Positions 42,756 to 50,537 of a DNA stretch of 64,000 nt are shown here, one piece after another. The stretch's first letter is position 1. Every line of letters starts with the position of its first letter. The notes below the pieces were generated by a model. The model searched no databases, was not told where the DNA came from, and worked only from the letters and a program-made list of their open reading frames with translations. The DNA comes from an uncultured Rhodospirillaceae bacterium (lineage in GTDB: Bacteria; Pseudomonadota; Alphaproteobacteria; CAAGCB01; CAG-977): NCBI GenBank assembly GCA_900550445.1, contig URSF01000010.1, positions 1 to 64,000 of the forward strand. Direction: 5' to 3'. A program made the position numbers and the translations under genes.

Positions 42756-42974
42756 ATGAAAACGATCACTGCCGTTTTATTATGTGTTTTGTGTCTGACC
42801 GGCTGCGGCAAACGGGGAAAGCTGGATTTTCCGCCGGGGACGACTTATCCGCGCCAGTATCCGGCCCGCCGTGAACCGCGGCCGGCGGAAAAGGCTGTAA
42901 AAGTAACACCGGCGGAAGAAAAGCAGCCGGAAAGTATTTGGGAACTGAATGAATCTTTGGAAACGGGAAAGTAA
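42756..42974 (+). CDS. lptM: LptM-like (YifL family) small lipoprotein
   Basis: The 72-residue protein is a signal peptide with lipobox LTGC (Cys17) and a mature GKRGKLDFPPGTTYPRQYPAR, the short conserved core of LptM. LptM helps assemble the LptD/LptE lipopolysaccharide translocon. Location right before lysA, with one base between the genes, is the usual arrangement of this family. The tail after residue 40 is charged and variable. Confidence 0.85.
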   Translation: MKTITAVLLCVLCLTGCGKRGKLDFPPGTTYPRQYPARREPRPAEKAVKVTPAEEKQPESIWELNESLETGK

Positions 42975-42975
42975 A

Positions 42976-44235
42976 ATGAACGCCTTTCATTATCAAAACG
43001 GACAATTATATATTGAAAATGTCGCAATTTCCGATATTGCCAAAAGTGTTCCGACGCCTTTTTATGTTTATTCGCAGCAGGGTATCGCGGATCATTTTCG
43101 GGCTTTTGACGGCGCGGCGAAAAAGAATTTAAAAAAATCGCTGACCTGTTTTGCCGTGAAAAGCAATGCCAATCCGTCTGTTTTAAAGCTGCTGGCCGGA
43201 TTGGGCGCAGGGGCGGACATTGTTTCCGGCGGTGAATTGCTGCTGGCGTTAAAATCCGGTATCCCGGCCGATAAGATCGTTTTTTCGGGCGTCGGGAAAA
43301 CCAGAGAAGAATTAACGTTGGCCGTTGAAAACGATATTAAGCAGATTAATGTCGAATCCGAAGAAGAAGCGTTAATGCTGGACGAAATCGCAGCGCTGGC
43401 CGGAAAAAAAGCCAGAATAGCTTTGCGTATTAATCCGGACGTTGATGCGCACACGCATTATAAAATGACAACCGGCAAGAAAGAAAATAAGTTCGGCGTT
43501 GATTGGAAAAAAGCCCGTTCTTTATATCGTCTGTTTTCCGAATCAAAAGGGCTGCTGCCGGTCGGCATAGACGTTCATGTCGGTTCGCAGCTGCTGGAAA
43601 TGGAACCGTTTGAAGAAGCTTTTGAACGGGCGGCGGAAATTGTGCGCCAGCTGCGTGATGACGGGATTGATATCCGTACGATTGACGTCGGCGGCGGGCT
43701 GGGGGTTGCTTACCGGGAGATGGACGAACCGCCTTCTGCGGAAGATTATATGGCTTTGGTCGGTAAAATTCTGGGCGGGTTGGAATGTGAAATCGTTTTT
43801 GAACCGGGGCGTTTTCTGGCGGCTCAGTCGGCTGTGCTGGTGTCGCGCGTCGTGCGGGTTAAACAGACGGAAACAAAACGGTTTCTGGTTTTGGACGCCG
43901 GCATGAACGATCTGATCCGTCCTGCAATCTACGAGGCTTATCATGGAATTGCCGCGGTTAAAGAAGGACGGAACGATCATTCTTATGACGTCGTCGGCCC
44001 GATTTGCGAAAGCAGCGACGTTTTCGGCAAAGACAGACTGCTGCCCGCGATGAAAGCGGGGGATCTGGCCGTTGTAAAAACGGCGGGGGCTTACGGATCG
44101 TCGATGGGTTCGAATTATAATTTCCGTCCTTTATGCGCCGAAGTTCTGGTCAACGGCGAAAATTACGCCGTTATTCGGGAACGTCAGAGCTTTGACGATA
44201 TGCTGGCTTTGACCCGTCCGGCGCCGTGGCTTTAA
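42976..44235 (+). CDS. lysA: Diaminopimelate decarboxylase
   Basis: LysA converts meso-DAP to lysine. The start is the ATG at 42976 rather than an upstream start inside lptM. The 419-residue PLP enzyme has the PLP-binding Lys62 in CFAVKSNANP, HVGSQ, the GGGLG phosphate-binding loop, EPGRFL and GPICESSDVFGKDR with the Cys from the neighbouring subunit. It completes, with dapB, the lysine pathway genes of the window. Its end overlaps the convergent zinc-ribbon gene by four bases. Confidence 0.98.
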   Translation: MNAFHYQNGQLYIENVAISDIAKSVPTPFYVYSQQGIADHFRAFDGAAKKNLKKSLTCFAVKSNANPSVLKLLAGLGAGADIVSGGELLLALKSGIPADKIVFSGVGKTREELTLAVENDIKQINVESEEEALMLDEIAALAGKKARIALRINPDVDAHTHYKMTTGKKENKFGVDWKKARSLYRLFSESKGLLPVGIDVHVGSQLLEMEPFEEAFERAAEIVRQLRDDGIDIRTIDVGGGLGVAYREMDEPPSAEDYMALVGKILGGLECEIVFEPGRFLAAQSAVLVSRVVRVKQTETKRFLVLDAGMNDLIRPAIYEAYHGIAAVKEGRNDHSYDVVGPICESSDVFGKDRLLPAMKAGDLAVVKTAGAYGSSMGSNYNFRPLCAEVLVNGENYAVIRERQSFDDMLALTRPAPWL

Positions 44236-44879
44236 CGCGTCGTGAATTTTGTCAGAGTTACGGAGGCCTGAGCTGTCTGCGACGGCGGCCGTTCGATTTT
44301 CAGGTCGATTTGTTCCATGCCGCGCGCCGGCAAAACCGAAACGGGCGAAGCGACGTCGGTTGTCGTCAGCAGGCGGCCGTCTTCATCGGAAAAACGCACG
44401 TTGAACGTTTCCGGAACGATCTCTTTATCCGTATTGTTAAAAGCCGCCGCATGCAGCACCAGATAGGTTTTGTATTCTTCCTGTACGGATTCGTAAGCCA
44501 GCGTTTGCAGCGTTACCGGCGCGCGCACGGGGGAACGGAAGAAAAACAGATAAATTGAAGCGGCAATGCAGAACAGGCTGACGAAATACAGAGGGCGGAT
44601 CCATTTAAAAAAATCCGGTTCTTTTTTTTCCGGCGGCTTGAAAAAATCCTGAAAGGCCGGCATGGGAATATCGGGTTCGCCGATTTCGGGAACCGGCGCG
44701 GGGTCAAAAGCGGCCGCTTCGTCGTCGAAGTCGGGCAGGTCTTCCGCTTCGGGTTCGACCGTTCCGTCGTCTATTTCCCACACGCAGCCGCATTTAACAC
44801 ATTTAACCTTTTGTCCGGTTTCTTCCAAAACCGGAGGAACATCGTAATTTGTCAGACATTGCGGACAGGTGATCAGCAT
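44232..44879 (-). CDS. Zinc-ribbon (MJ0042/DUF3426) membrane protein
   Basis: The 215-residue protein starts with a zinc-ribbon, CPQC (5-8) and CVKC (27-30), of the MJ0042 type. An acidic linker, one membrane helix (about 98-116, YFVSLFCIAASIYLFFF) and a C-terminal DUF3426-like domain with the pattern APVTLQTLAYESVQEE...AAFNNTDKEIVPETFNVRFSDEDGRLL follow. Alphaproteobacteria commonly encode it beside ftsE/ftsX, as here, where it is divergent from ftsE. Function unknown; a link to envelope stress or division is possible. Confidence 0.88.
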   Translation of the reverse strand: MLITCPQCLTNYDVPPVLEETGQKVKCVKCGCVWEIDDGTVEPEAEDLPDFDDEAAAFDPAPVPEIGEPDIPMPAFQDFFKPPEKKEPDFFKWIRPLYFVSLFCIAASIYLFFFRSPVRAPVTLQTLAYESVQEEYKTYLVLHAAAFNNTDKEIVPETFNVRFSDEDGRLLTTTDVASPVSVLPARGMEQIDLKIERPPSQTAQASVTLTKFTTR

Positions 44880-44989
44880 TTTTGTTTCCCGTAAAATTTA
44901 ATATAGTATTATGCAGATTTACGTATAAAATGTTAACTTATTTTTTCAGATGTGTTTAAATACGACAGTCAAAACAACGGGAGAAATCA

Positions 44990-45715
44990 GTGGCGGTACC
45001 GTATGTCATAGAATTTGACGCAGTCGGCCTGCGTTACGGGCAGGGCGCCGAAGTGTTGAAGGATATTTCATTTGCTTTGCCCGCGGGATCTTTTCATTTC
45101 CTGACGGGGGAAAGCGGCGCGGGAAAAACGTCTTTGCTCAGCCTGTTGTATCTGGCGCAAAGCCCGACGCGCGGCCATGTCAGGCTGTTCGGCAAAGCGG
45201 TGCGAAACATCGTGAGGGACGATTTGCCCGAAATCAGACGCAAGATCGGCGTCGTTTTTCAAGATTTCCGTCTGTTGGATCATTTGTCCGCCGTTGATAA
45301 TGTCGCTTTGCCTTTGCGTGTCGCGGGCTATGATGAAGACGAGATTCAAAAACGCGTTGCCGAATTATTGATGTGGGTCGGACTGGGGGCGCATTTGAAC
45401 GCCAAACCGCCGACTTTGTCCGGAGGGCAGAAACAAAGCGTGGCGATCGCCCGCGCGGTGATTAACAGACCGCAGATTCTGCTGGCCGACGAACCGACGG
45501 GAAACATGGACGACAGATCCGCAGCGCGGTTGATGCGCTTGTTTGTCGAGCTGAACCGGCGCGGCACGACGGTTGTGATCGCAACGCATAACGAAGGACT
45601 GATCCGGGCTTTTCCTTATCCGCGCATGCATCTGACAAATGGGCGGCTGACGGTTTATCCGGTTGGTTATTCGCCGGATCAGGCTTATTTAAGAACGGAG
45701 GCGCCGCGTGTTTAG
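44990..45715 (+). CDS. ftsE: Cell division ATP-binding protein FtsE
   Basis: FtsE is the ATPase of the FtsEX complex that signals to periplasmic amidases during division. The 241-residue protein starts at a GTG at 44990, after GGGAGAAA. Motifs: Walker A GESGAGKTS, signature LSGGQKQSVAIARA, Walker B ILLADEPTGNMDD and the H-loop IATHN. Overlaps ftsX by eight bases. Confidence 0.95.
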   Translation: MAVPYVIEFDAVGLRYGQGAEVLKDISFALPAGSFHFLTGESGAGKTSLLSLLYLAQSPTRGHVRLFGKAVRNIVRDDLPEIRRKIGVVFQDFRLLDHLSAVDNVALPLRVAGYDEDEIQKRVAELLMWVGLGAHLNAKPPTLSGGQKQSVAIARAVINRPQILLADEPTGNMDDRSAARLMRLFVELNRRGTTVVIATHNEGLIRAFPYPRMHLTNGRLTVYPVGYSPDQAYLRTEAPRV

Positions 45716-46604
45716 ACGTACCAGCGATCTGCCGTTTGCCGGCGATACGTCCGGGTGGTTTTTGCCGTGGATGGTTATGCTGATGGTATTTTTCGCGGGT
45801 TTGACAACGGCGGGAACGCTGTCGTTAAACTCGATGTTGTCACGTTGGAGCCGGTCGATTTCCGGGTCTTTGACGGTTCAGGTGATCCCGATCGAGGAAA
45901 ACGGGCGGGTCAATAAGAAAAAAACGCAACAGGAAACGCAGGAGGTTTTGGATATTCTGCGCAAAACGGCCGGAATCGCGTCGGCAAACGTTTTGACGGA
46001 CAGCCAAATGAAAGATCTGCTGCGCCCGTGGCTGGGGGATACTTTTTTGCTGGACGATCTGCCGATGCCGCATTTAATTGACGTGCAGCTGATTCCGGGA
46101 GCGGAAGTCGATCTGGATATGTTAAAAGCGCTGTTAAACAAAAATACGCCGAACGCTTCGTTAGACGTGCATAAATTATGGCTGGGCAAGCTGGTGCGGC
46201 TGGTGCAGACGCTGGATCTGCTGGCTTCGGCTTTGCTGAGCTTGGTTATTGCTACGACCTCCGTTATTGTTATTTACGTTACGTGTTCTTCGCTGGCCGT
46301 TCATAAGCCGGTGATCGAGCTGCTGCATCAAACCGGCGCTCATGACGGCTATATTTCCAAACAGTATGCCAAAAGGACGGCGTTTCTGGCCTGTATCGGG
46401 GCGGCCGCGGGATTTTTGGGCGTGTTGCCGATTTTGTTTTTATTGTCTTCTCTTGCCGGCGAAATTCAGGGCGGTCTGCTTTCGGAAGCCAGATTTGACG
46501 CGGCGTCATGGATTTTATTGTGTCTTGTGCCTGTTTTGGCGGTTATTTTATCGACGCTGACGGCTTATTGGACTGTACAGAGAACTCTCAGGCGAATGTT
46601 ATGA
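45708..46604 (+). CDS. ftsX: Cell division protein FtsX
   Basis: The 298-residue FtsX permease has four membrane segments: one near 16-37, then a periplasmic loop (about 45-165) and three at about 170-195, 225-245 and 270-290. Starts at a GTG within the end of ftsE. The C-terminal domain is of the MacB/FtsX type. Overlaps the next gene by ATGA. Confidence 0.92.
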   Translation: MFRRTSDLPFAGDTSGWFLPWMVMLMVFFAGLTTAGTLSLNSMLSRWSRSISGSLTVQVIPIEENGRVNKKKTQQETQEVLDILRKTAGIASANVLTDSQMKDLLRPWLGDTFLLDDLPMPHLIDVQLIPGAEVDLDMLKALLNKNTPNASLDVHKLWLGKLVRLVQTLDLLASALLSLVIATTSVIVIYVTCSSLAVHKPVIELLHQTGAHDGYISKQYAKRTAFLACIGAAAGFLGVLPILFLLSSLAGEIQGGLLSEARFDAASWILLCLVPVLAVILSTLTAYWTVQRTLRRML

Positions 46605-47218
46605 TACGCAAAAAAGTGCTGCCGGCCATATTCATCTTGTTTGCCGCCTGGACGGGCGGATTGTTTTGGTTTGCTTCTTTGGTCAACCGGGGGCCTGAAG
46701 ACACGGGAACGACAACCGACGCGATTGTCGTTTTAACCGGGGGAACGGAACGCGTGGCTGCGGCGGTAGATCTGCTGAAACGGCAAAAAGCCGAAAAACT
46801 GCTGATTTCCGGCGTGAATGAAAAAGTCGACTGGATTTTGCTGGCTGAAACGATTGATGAACTGCCCGAAGAACTGGGGGATAAAATTACGTTGGGACAC
46901 GTGGCGCGCAATACGCGCGAAAACGCTTTGGAATGCAAAGCCTGGCTGGACAGAAACGATTTTAAGTCGTTGCGTTTGGTGACGGCGTCTTATCATATGC
47001 CGCGCAGCCTGTCCGAATTTAAAGACGTGATGCCCGGCGCCGTTATTATTCCGCACCCCGTTTTTCCGCAGACCGTCAAACATGACGAATGGTGGAAATG
47101 GCCGGGAACGTTTGCTTTGATCACATCGGAATATATGAAATTCCTTGTTGTCGCCGTTAGCCATTTTCTTCCTTTTTCAACGACTTCTTTTAACATTGAA
47201 ACGGCAGGCCCGAAATGA
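46601..47218 (+). CDS. YdcF family (DUF218) membrane-anchored protein
   Basis: The start is the ATG at 46601 in ATGA overlap with ftsX (205 residues). An N-terminal helix (about 6-26) is followed by a DUF218 domain with TDAIVVLTGGTERVAAAVDLLKRQKAEKLLISG, ARNTRENALECKAWL and LRLVTASYHMPRSLSEFK, the conserved blocks of the YdcF/SanA family. SanA/YdcF proteins act in envelope permeability, but the reaction is unknown. It lies between ftsX and plsC, a common alphaproteobacterial order. Confidence 0.88.
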   Translation: MIRKKVLPAIFILFAAWTGGLFWFASLVNRGPEDTGTTTDAIVVLTGGTERVAAAVDLLKRQKAEKLLISGVNEKVDWILLAETIDELPEELGDKITLGHVARNTRENALECKAWLDRNDFKSLRLVTASYHMPRSLSEFKDVMPGAVIIPHPVFPQTVKHDEWWKWPGTFALITSEYMKFLVVAVSHFLPFSTTSFNIETAGPK

Positions 47219-47925
47219 AACTGATCCGATCGTTTTTGTTTAATATCTATTATGTTTTGACAACGTTGTTTTTTTGCCTGACCGGGCTGTTGGCGGGAAT
47301 ACTGCCCCGGCAAGTGCGCAGCTTTAATGCCAGATTGTGGGGAAAGTCGCTGCTGTTCGGCCTGCGCTGGATCGTCGGAATTAAATGTGAAGTCCGGGGA
47401 CGGGAAAATCTGCCGGCCGACGGGCGGTATATTGTCGCGTCGAAACATCAATCGGCGCTGGAAACAATCGCTTTTCATGCCATACTGCCTTCTCCGGCCT
47501 ATATTTTAAAGAAAGAGCTTTTGTATATTCCTTTGTTCGGCTGGAATCTGCTGCTGACGGGGTGTGTGGCGATTGACCGGTCTTCGGGGACGAAGGCTAT
47601 GCGTTCTATTTTGCAGGGCAGCGAAAAAAGGCTGAAGGAAAACCGGCCGGTCATTATCTTTCCCGAAGGTACGCGGACGGCGCCGGGCGCAACGACACGA
47701 TATAATCCGGGTGTCGGGCTGTTGTATGAAAAATGCGGCGTTCCCGTTATTCCGACGGCGTTGAATTCGGGATATTTCTGGCGTAAGAAAGCTTTTTTAA
47801 AAGATCCCGGCACAATTATTGTCGAATTTTTGCCGGCGATGCCGCAAGGGCTGGATAAACGCGAGTTTATCGGCGAATTGCAGAACCGGATAGAAGAAGC
47901 CTGCCGGAAAATCAAACCCGAATGA
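47215..47925 (+). CDS. plsC: 1-acyl-sn-glycerol-3-phosphate acyltransferase
   Basis: PlsC makes phosphatidic acid. The 236 residues show an N-terminal hydrophobic segment, the block KHQSALETIAF, where His78 is followed by Glu83 (the usual motif is HX4D), and FPEGTRTAPGA, the second conserved block. AIDRSSGTKAMRSIL lies between. Ends the ftsE-ftsX-ydcF-plsC operon, overlapping ydcF by four bases. Confidence 0.92.
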   Translation: MKLIRSFLFNIYYVLTTLFFCLTGLLAGILPRQVRSFNARLWGKSLLFGLRWIVGIKCEVRGRENLPADGRYIVASKHQSALETIAFHAILPSPAYILKKELLYIPLFGWNLLLTGCVAIDRSSGTKAMRSILQGSEKRLKENRPVIIFPEGTRTAPGATTRYNPGVGLLYEKCGVPVIPTALNSGYFWRKKAFLKDPGTIIVEFLPAMPQGLDKREFIGELQNRIEEACRKIKPE

Positions 47926-47927
47926 AT

Positions 47928-47955
47928 AAAAAAGCTCCGATTACGGGGCTTTTTT
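47928..47955. terminator. Bidirectional intrinsic terminator after plsC
   Basis: AAAAAAGCTCCG (47928-47939), a four-base loop and CGGGGCTTTTTT (47944-47955) pair over 12 bp including one G-U. It follows the plsC stop by two bases and overlaps the end of the convergent flavin reductase gene. Confidence 0.88.
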
Positions 47956-48684
47956 ATGATTGAACGATTTACGGAACTTTGCCGTTTTTCCGGCGGGGCG
48001 TTTTCGCCTGTCGGAAGAAAAAGGCTGTTTTTCTTTTTCAGACTGCGGCTTTGTTTCCTTTTGCTTTTGTTTTTTCAAAACGTGACGTTCATGCTTGATT
48101 TCGGAAATTCTTTGTTTGCGTGATTTCTTTTTGGCGACAGAAAAACCGAAAGCGCCGATCTTGCCGCCCAAAGCGTAATAGCCGCCGTGGCAGAAAGCGA
48201 TTAAACCGCTTTTTTCCAATTGAAACAGGCCGTCTGCGTTTAAAAATTCATCATCGACGTTAACGGCGGCAATTTCAGCCAAAAACATATCGTGCGATCC
48301 CAGCGGTTTGATTTCGGTGACACGACATTCCAGACTGACGGGGCTTTCGGCGATCATGGGGGATTTGACCTTTTTGCACGGTATGGCGGTTAAGCCGGTC
48401 TGTGCAAATTTATCGGTGTCCCTGCCGGACTTAACGCCGCAGAAATCGGCTGCTTTTAACATTTTTGCCGTTGTCAGGTTAATGACAAATTCCCCGCTTT
48501 GCTTGATCAGGTCATAGGAATATCGCGACGGGCGCACGGAAATATAAGTCATTGCCGGTTCCGAATTGATGATGCCTGTCCAGGCAACGGTGAAAACGTT
48601 CGGCTTTTCCGTTGTGCCGCAGCTGACCATGACGGGCGGCAGCGGATAAAGCATTGTGCCGGCTTTCCATGACGTTTTTGTCAT
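47941..48684 (-). CDS. Flavin reductase (flavoredoxin) family protein with basic tail
   Basis: The first 185 residues form an FMN-binding flavoredoxin-type domain: YPLPPVMVSCGTTEKPNVFTVAWTGIINSEPAMTYISVRPSRYSYDLI is typical. The last 60 residues are a Lys/Arg/Gln-rich tail (for example KKKSRKQRISEIKHERHVLKK) absent from ordinary family members. AAGGAG precedes the start. The domain likely carries electrons or reduces flavin or disulfides. The tail could target RNA, DNA or membranes. This is a second, distantly related flavoredoxin beside the one at 57-845. Confidence 0.85.
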   Translation of the reverse strand: MTKTSWKAGTMLYPLPPVMVSCGTTEKPNVFTVAWTGIINSEPAMTYISVRPSRYSYDLIKQSGEFVINLTTAKMLKAADFCGVKSGRDTDKFAQTGLTAIPCKKVKSPMIAESPVSLECRVTEIKPLGSHDMFLAEIAAVNVDDEFLNADGLFQLEKSGLIAFCHGGYYALGGKIGAFGFSVAKKKSRKQRISEIKHERHVLKKQKQKETKPQSEKEKQPFSSDRRKRPAGKTAKFRKSFNHKKAP

Positions 48685-48812
48685 TTTGATCTCCTTGTTA
48701 AATTCGAATGGGGATTATAGACTTCTTTATAAAAAACGAAAGAAGGATTTCGTTATTTTTGCTTGCACGGTTTCGTGTTCGGCGGTTTAATAAGAAAAAA
48801 TAAGGAAAAGCA

Positions 48813-50537
48813 ATGTATTTTAAACTGCTGTCTTATCTGGGGAGATTCAGAAAACAGGCGATTTTGGCTCCGCTGGCGGTCATCGGGGAAGTCGCTTTGG
48901 AAATTTATATTCCTTTTTTAATGGCGCGGATTATTGATATCGGCATTGCGCAGAAAAATGTTCCGTATATTGTCGAAACGGGGTTGCTTATGATTGCCGC
49001 GGCAGTGGTTTCTCTGGCTTGCGGCGCTGCCGGAGCCCGCTTGGCTGCCGTGGCCGCCGCCGGTTTCGCCATGGAAATCAGAAAGGCGGTGTTCGGAAAA
49101 ATTCAGGATTTTTCTTTTTCAAATACCGACCGGTTTTCAACGGCGTCTTTGATTACGCGTTTAACGACGGATATAACGTTTGTTCAAAACGCTTTTATGA
49201 TGACGATCCGCGCTTTGGTGCGTTCGCCCGTCATGCTGGTTTGCGCGACGCTGATGGCGGTGCGGATTAACGCGGATTTGTCAACGGTCTTTTTAGTGGC
49301 GATTCCTTTTCTGGGAATTTCGCTGGGGGTTATGTCAACGCTGGCTCATAAACATTTTTTACAAATGTTCGCTAAATATGACGCGATGAATTCTTCTTTG
49401 CAGGAAGTGTTGATCGCGGCCAGAGTCGTTAAAGCTTTTGTGCGCGAAAAATTTGAAGATAAAAAATTCAACGACGCCGCGACGGATTTGCGCGATGCTC
49501 AGAAAAAAGCCGAAAAAATCGTTATTTTCAATATGCCTCTGATGAATTTTTCCATGCAGGCCTGCCTGATCGCAATCGTCTGGTTCGGCGGGAATTTTAT
49601 CATTCAGGGAAAAATGCAGACGGGCGAACTGTTCAGCTTTTTAACATATATCGGCATGATTTTAATGTCGCTGATGATGATTTCGTTTGTGTTTATCGGT
49701 ATCGTTATTTCTCAGGCTTCCGTGCGCAGACTGTGCGAAGTGTTAAACGAAATTCCCGACATTGCCGATACGGGCAAAGACGGGCTGGAACCCCGCGACG
49801 GATCCGTCGTCTTTGAAAATGTGTCTTTCAGCTATTCAAAACGGGCGGATAATTTGACTTTGAAAGATATTTCCTTCGCGGTCAAATCGGGGGAAACGGT
49901 CGGCATTATCGGGGCGACGGGATCGTCAAAAACGACTTTGGTCCAGCTGATTGCCCGCTTGTATGACGTTTTTTCCGGCCGGGTTTTGGTCGGCGGGCAT
50001 GATGTGCGGGAGTATCACCTGCCTGTTTTGCGTTCCGCCGTGGCAATGGTTTTGCAGAACAATTTGTTGTTTTCCGGAACGATTGCCGAAAATCTGCGCT
50101 GGGGCGATGAAGGCGCCGGCGACGATGAAATCCGTGCGGCCGCCGATGCGGCGCAGGCACATGAGTTCGTTTCAGGATTTCCGGACGGGTATGAAACTTC
50201 TTTGGGGCAGGGCGGCGTTAATATTTCCGGCGGGCAGAAACAAAGGCTGTGCATCGCGCGGGCATTGTTGAAAAAGCCGAAAATCCTGATTCTGGACGAT
50301 TCGACCAGCGCCGTGGACACGGCAACGGATAAAAAAATCAGGCAAGCATTTAAAGATCAGTTAAAAGAAACAACTAAAATCATTATTGCACAGCGTATTT
50401 CTTCCGTAATGGAAGCGGACAAGATTATTGTGCTGGATCACGGCCGGATCAGCGCGATCGGCTCGCATGACGAATTAATGCAGACAAGCGCGATTTACCG
50501 CGATGTCTTTACTTCTCAGCAAAAGGGGGCGGCATAA
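48813..50537 (+). CDS. Heterodimeric ABC exporter, subunit with degenerate catalytic site
   Basis: The 574-residue half-transporter has six membrane helices (about 15-300) and an ATPase domain. Walker A is GATGSSKT, with Ser in place of the final Gly, the signature is NISGGQKQRLCIARAL, and Walker B is ILILDDSTSAVD, in which Asp replaces the catalytic Glu. These substitutions are those of the degenerate-site subunit of TM287/TM288-type heterodimers. Stop overlaps the start of its partner by one base (TAATG). Substrate unknown; lipids, peptides or drugs are typical. Confidence 0.92.
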   Translation: MYFKLLSYLGRFRKQAILAPLAVIGEVALEIYIPFLMARIIDIGIAQKNVPYIVETGLLMIAAAVVSLACGAAGARLAAVAAAGFAMEIRKAVFGKIQDFSFSNTDRFSTASLITRLTTDITFVQNAFMMTIRALVRSPVMLVCATLMAVRINADLSTVFLVAIPFLGISLGVMSTLAHKHFLQMFAKYDAMNSSLQEVLIAARVVKAFVREKFEDKKFNDAATDLRDAQKKAEKIVIFNMPLMNFSMQACLIAIVWFGGNFIIQGKMQTGELFSFLTYIGMILMSLMMISFVFIGIVISQASVRRLCEVLNEIPDIADTGKDGLEPRDGSVVFENVSFSYSKRADNLTLKDISFAVKSGETVGIIGATGSSKTTLVQLIARLYDVFSGRVLVGGHDVREYHLPVLRSAVAMVLQNNLLFSGTIAENLRWGDEGAGDDEIRAAADAAQAHEFVSGFPDGYETSLGQGGVNISGGQKQRLCIARALLKKPKILILDDSTSAVDTATDKKIRQAFKDQLKETTKIIIAQRISSVMEADKIIVLDHGRISAIGSHDELMQTSAIYRDVFTSQQKGAA

